Below, piece after piece: positions 4,728 to 5,006 of a stretch of DNA of 5,006 nt. The stretch's first letter is position 1; each line of letters begins with the position of its first letter. A program made the position numbers and the translations under genes. The notes beneath the pieces are model-generated. The model was given only the letters and a program-made list of their open reading frames with translations, searched no databases and had not been told where the DNA came from. The DNA lies in NCBI GenBank assembly GCA_021774205.1, contig JAJFJI010000339.1, positions 1 to 5,006 of the forward strand, given 5' to 3'. The stretch comes from Nitrosomonas sp. (GTDB lineage Bacteria; Pseudomonadota; Gammaproteobacteria; Burkholderiales; Nitrosomonadaceae).

Positions 4728-5006
4728 ATGGCCCATTGTAATACGATCTTCTCACAAATCCTAAAATTTGTTCCGAGACATGAATTCGAGGCCCTGGCAA
4801 ATCGCCATCATTCAGGTCGCGCTTTTCGCACGGCATCCAGATGGTCACAGTTTGTAACCATGGCAATGGCACAATTGTCAGGCCGTAACAGCTTACGCGA
4901 TATCGTTGATAGTGTGAGTACGCAAGCGCATCGTCTATACCACCTGGGCAGCGCAAAACTGACGCGCTCCAACCTTTCTCGTATTAATGAGAACAAACCT
5001 CATACG
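4728..5006 (+). CDS. IS4-family transposase, N-terminal part (DUF4372-type)
   Basis: The first 93 codons of a cut-and-paste DDE transposase are present; the catalytic RNase H-like domain lies beyond the window edge. The visible part is the N-terminal DNA-binding region typical of DUF4372-type IS4 transposases. It begins MAHCNTIFSQILKFVPRHEF, then has HHSGRAFRTASRWSQFVTM, AQLSGRNSLRDIVDSVSTQA and HRLYHLGSAKLTRSNLSRIN. I recognise the PRHEFExLAxxHH, SGRNSLRDIV and HLG patterns from memory of the family. The start at 4728 is supported by AAAGGAA at 4714-4720, 7 bases upstream, and by the family's usual MAH start. No frameshift is seen in this stretch. Confidence 0.9.
   Translation, partial: MAHCNTIFSQILKFVPRHEFEALANRHHSGRAFRTASRWSQFVTMAMAQLSGRNSLRDIVDSVSTQAHRLYHLGSAKLTRSNLSRINENKPHT

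Larger units (their letters stand above)
4620..5006 (+). mobile_element. IS4-family insertion sequence, left part only; left end approximate
   Basis: The element starts between the stop of the 92-aa gene (4558) and the inverted repeat at 4657, and runs off the right edge inside the transposase gene. The segment around 4627-4645 (CACTGCTGTCCCGTTAATA) is a plausible left terminal repeat, but the right end is outside the window, so neither the repeat nor a target duplication can be confirmed. Confidence 0.6.

Noticed and set aside
4639..4996. Minus-strand open frames opposite the IS4 transposase
   Set aside because: They are shadows of the transposase, which has a clear start, ribosome binding site and family pattern.

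Overview
The window is about 5 kb of accessory DNA from a proteobacterium. The IS110- and IS4-family transposases, the Tn3-type inverted repeats and the ArdC-like remnant suggest a beta- or gammaproteobacterium, but nothing here fixes the genus. It reads as a landing zone for mobile elements: pieces of at least four unrelated transposition or recombination systems lie in it, with three small cargo or orphan genes between them. Base composition is patchy. The integrase remnant (about 1394-1856) is visibly GC-rich, while the stretches around 1926-2925 and 4057-4280 are AT-rich.

Left part (1-about 1345). An IS110-family transposase gene on the minus strand runs off the left edge. The 200-odd bases upstream of its start codon match the non-coding left end of IS110-group elements, where the bridge RNA is encoded. 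It abuts a GC-rich tyrosine-recombinase pseudogene (1394-1856, plus strand) that has lost its N-terminal half and carries a one-base frameshift near 1459. A long imperfect hairpin follows at 1861-1925, and directly after it comes the C-terminal tail of an ArdC-like antirestriction protein (about 1926-2113). The integrase-bearing element therefore seems to have truncated ardC. An intact 88-aa orphan gene (2117-2383) starts 3 bases after the ardC stop, contains a perfect 14-bp intragenic inverted repeat, and is followed by a Rho-independent terminator (2428-2451).

Middle (2384-2925). This gene-free stretch holds that terminator, about 138 bases with nothing I recognise (2452-2589), a 216-bp miniature transposon bounded by 38-bp Tn3-family inverted repeats (2590-2805, a TIME-type element), and three compact hairpins (2814-2895) resembling an orphan IS200/IS605-type right end.

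Right part. A minus-strand gene (2926-4056) encodes an exported, class A beta-lactamase-related serine hydrolase with SxxK, SDN and KGG motifs, a strong ribosome binding site and an extended -10 promoter. A divergent orphan gene (4280-4558) follows. Last comes the 5' part of an IS4-family (DUF4372-type) transposase (4728 to the right edge). Its leader carries a 10-bp inverted repeat placed to hide the ribosome binding site only in transcripts entering from outside, the logic known from IS10 and IS50.

The genes do not form one pathway. The likeliest history is repeated insertion into a plasmid or integrative-element backbone, of which the ardC tail and the 88-aa gene are the visible remains. 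The most notable items are the Tn3-type miniature element, the IS4 leader switch, the candidate bridge-RNA region and the hairpin-bounded ardC junction. I see no CRISPR array, tRNA or rRNA.
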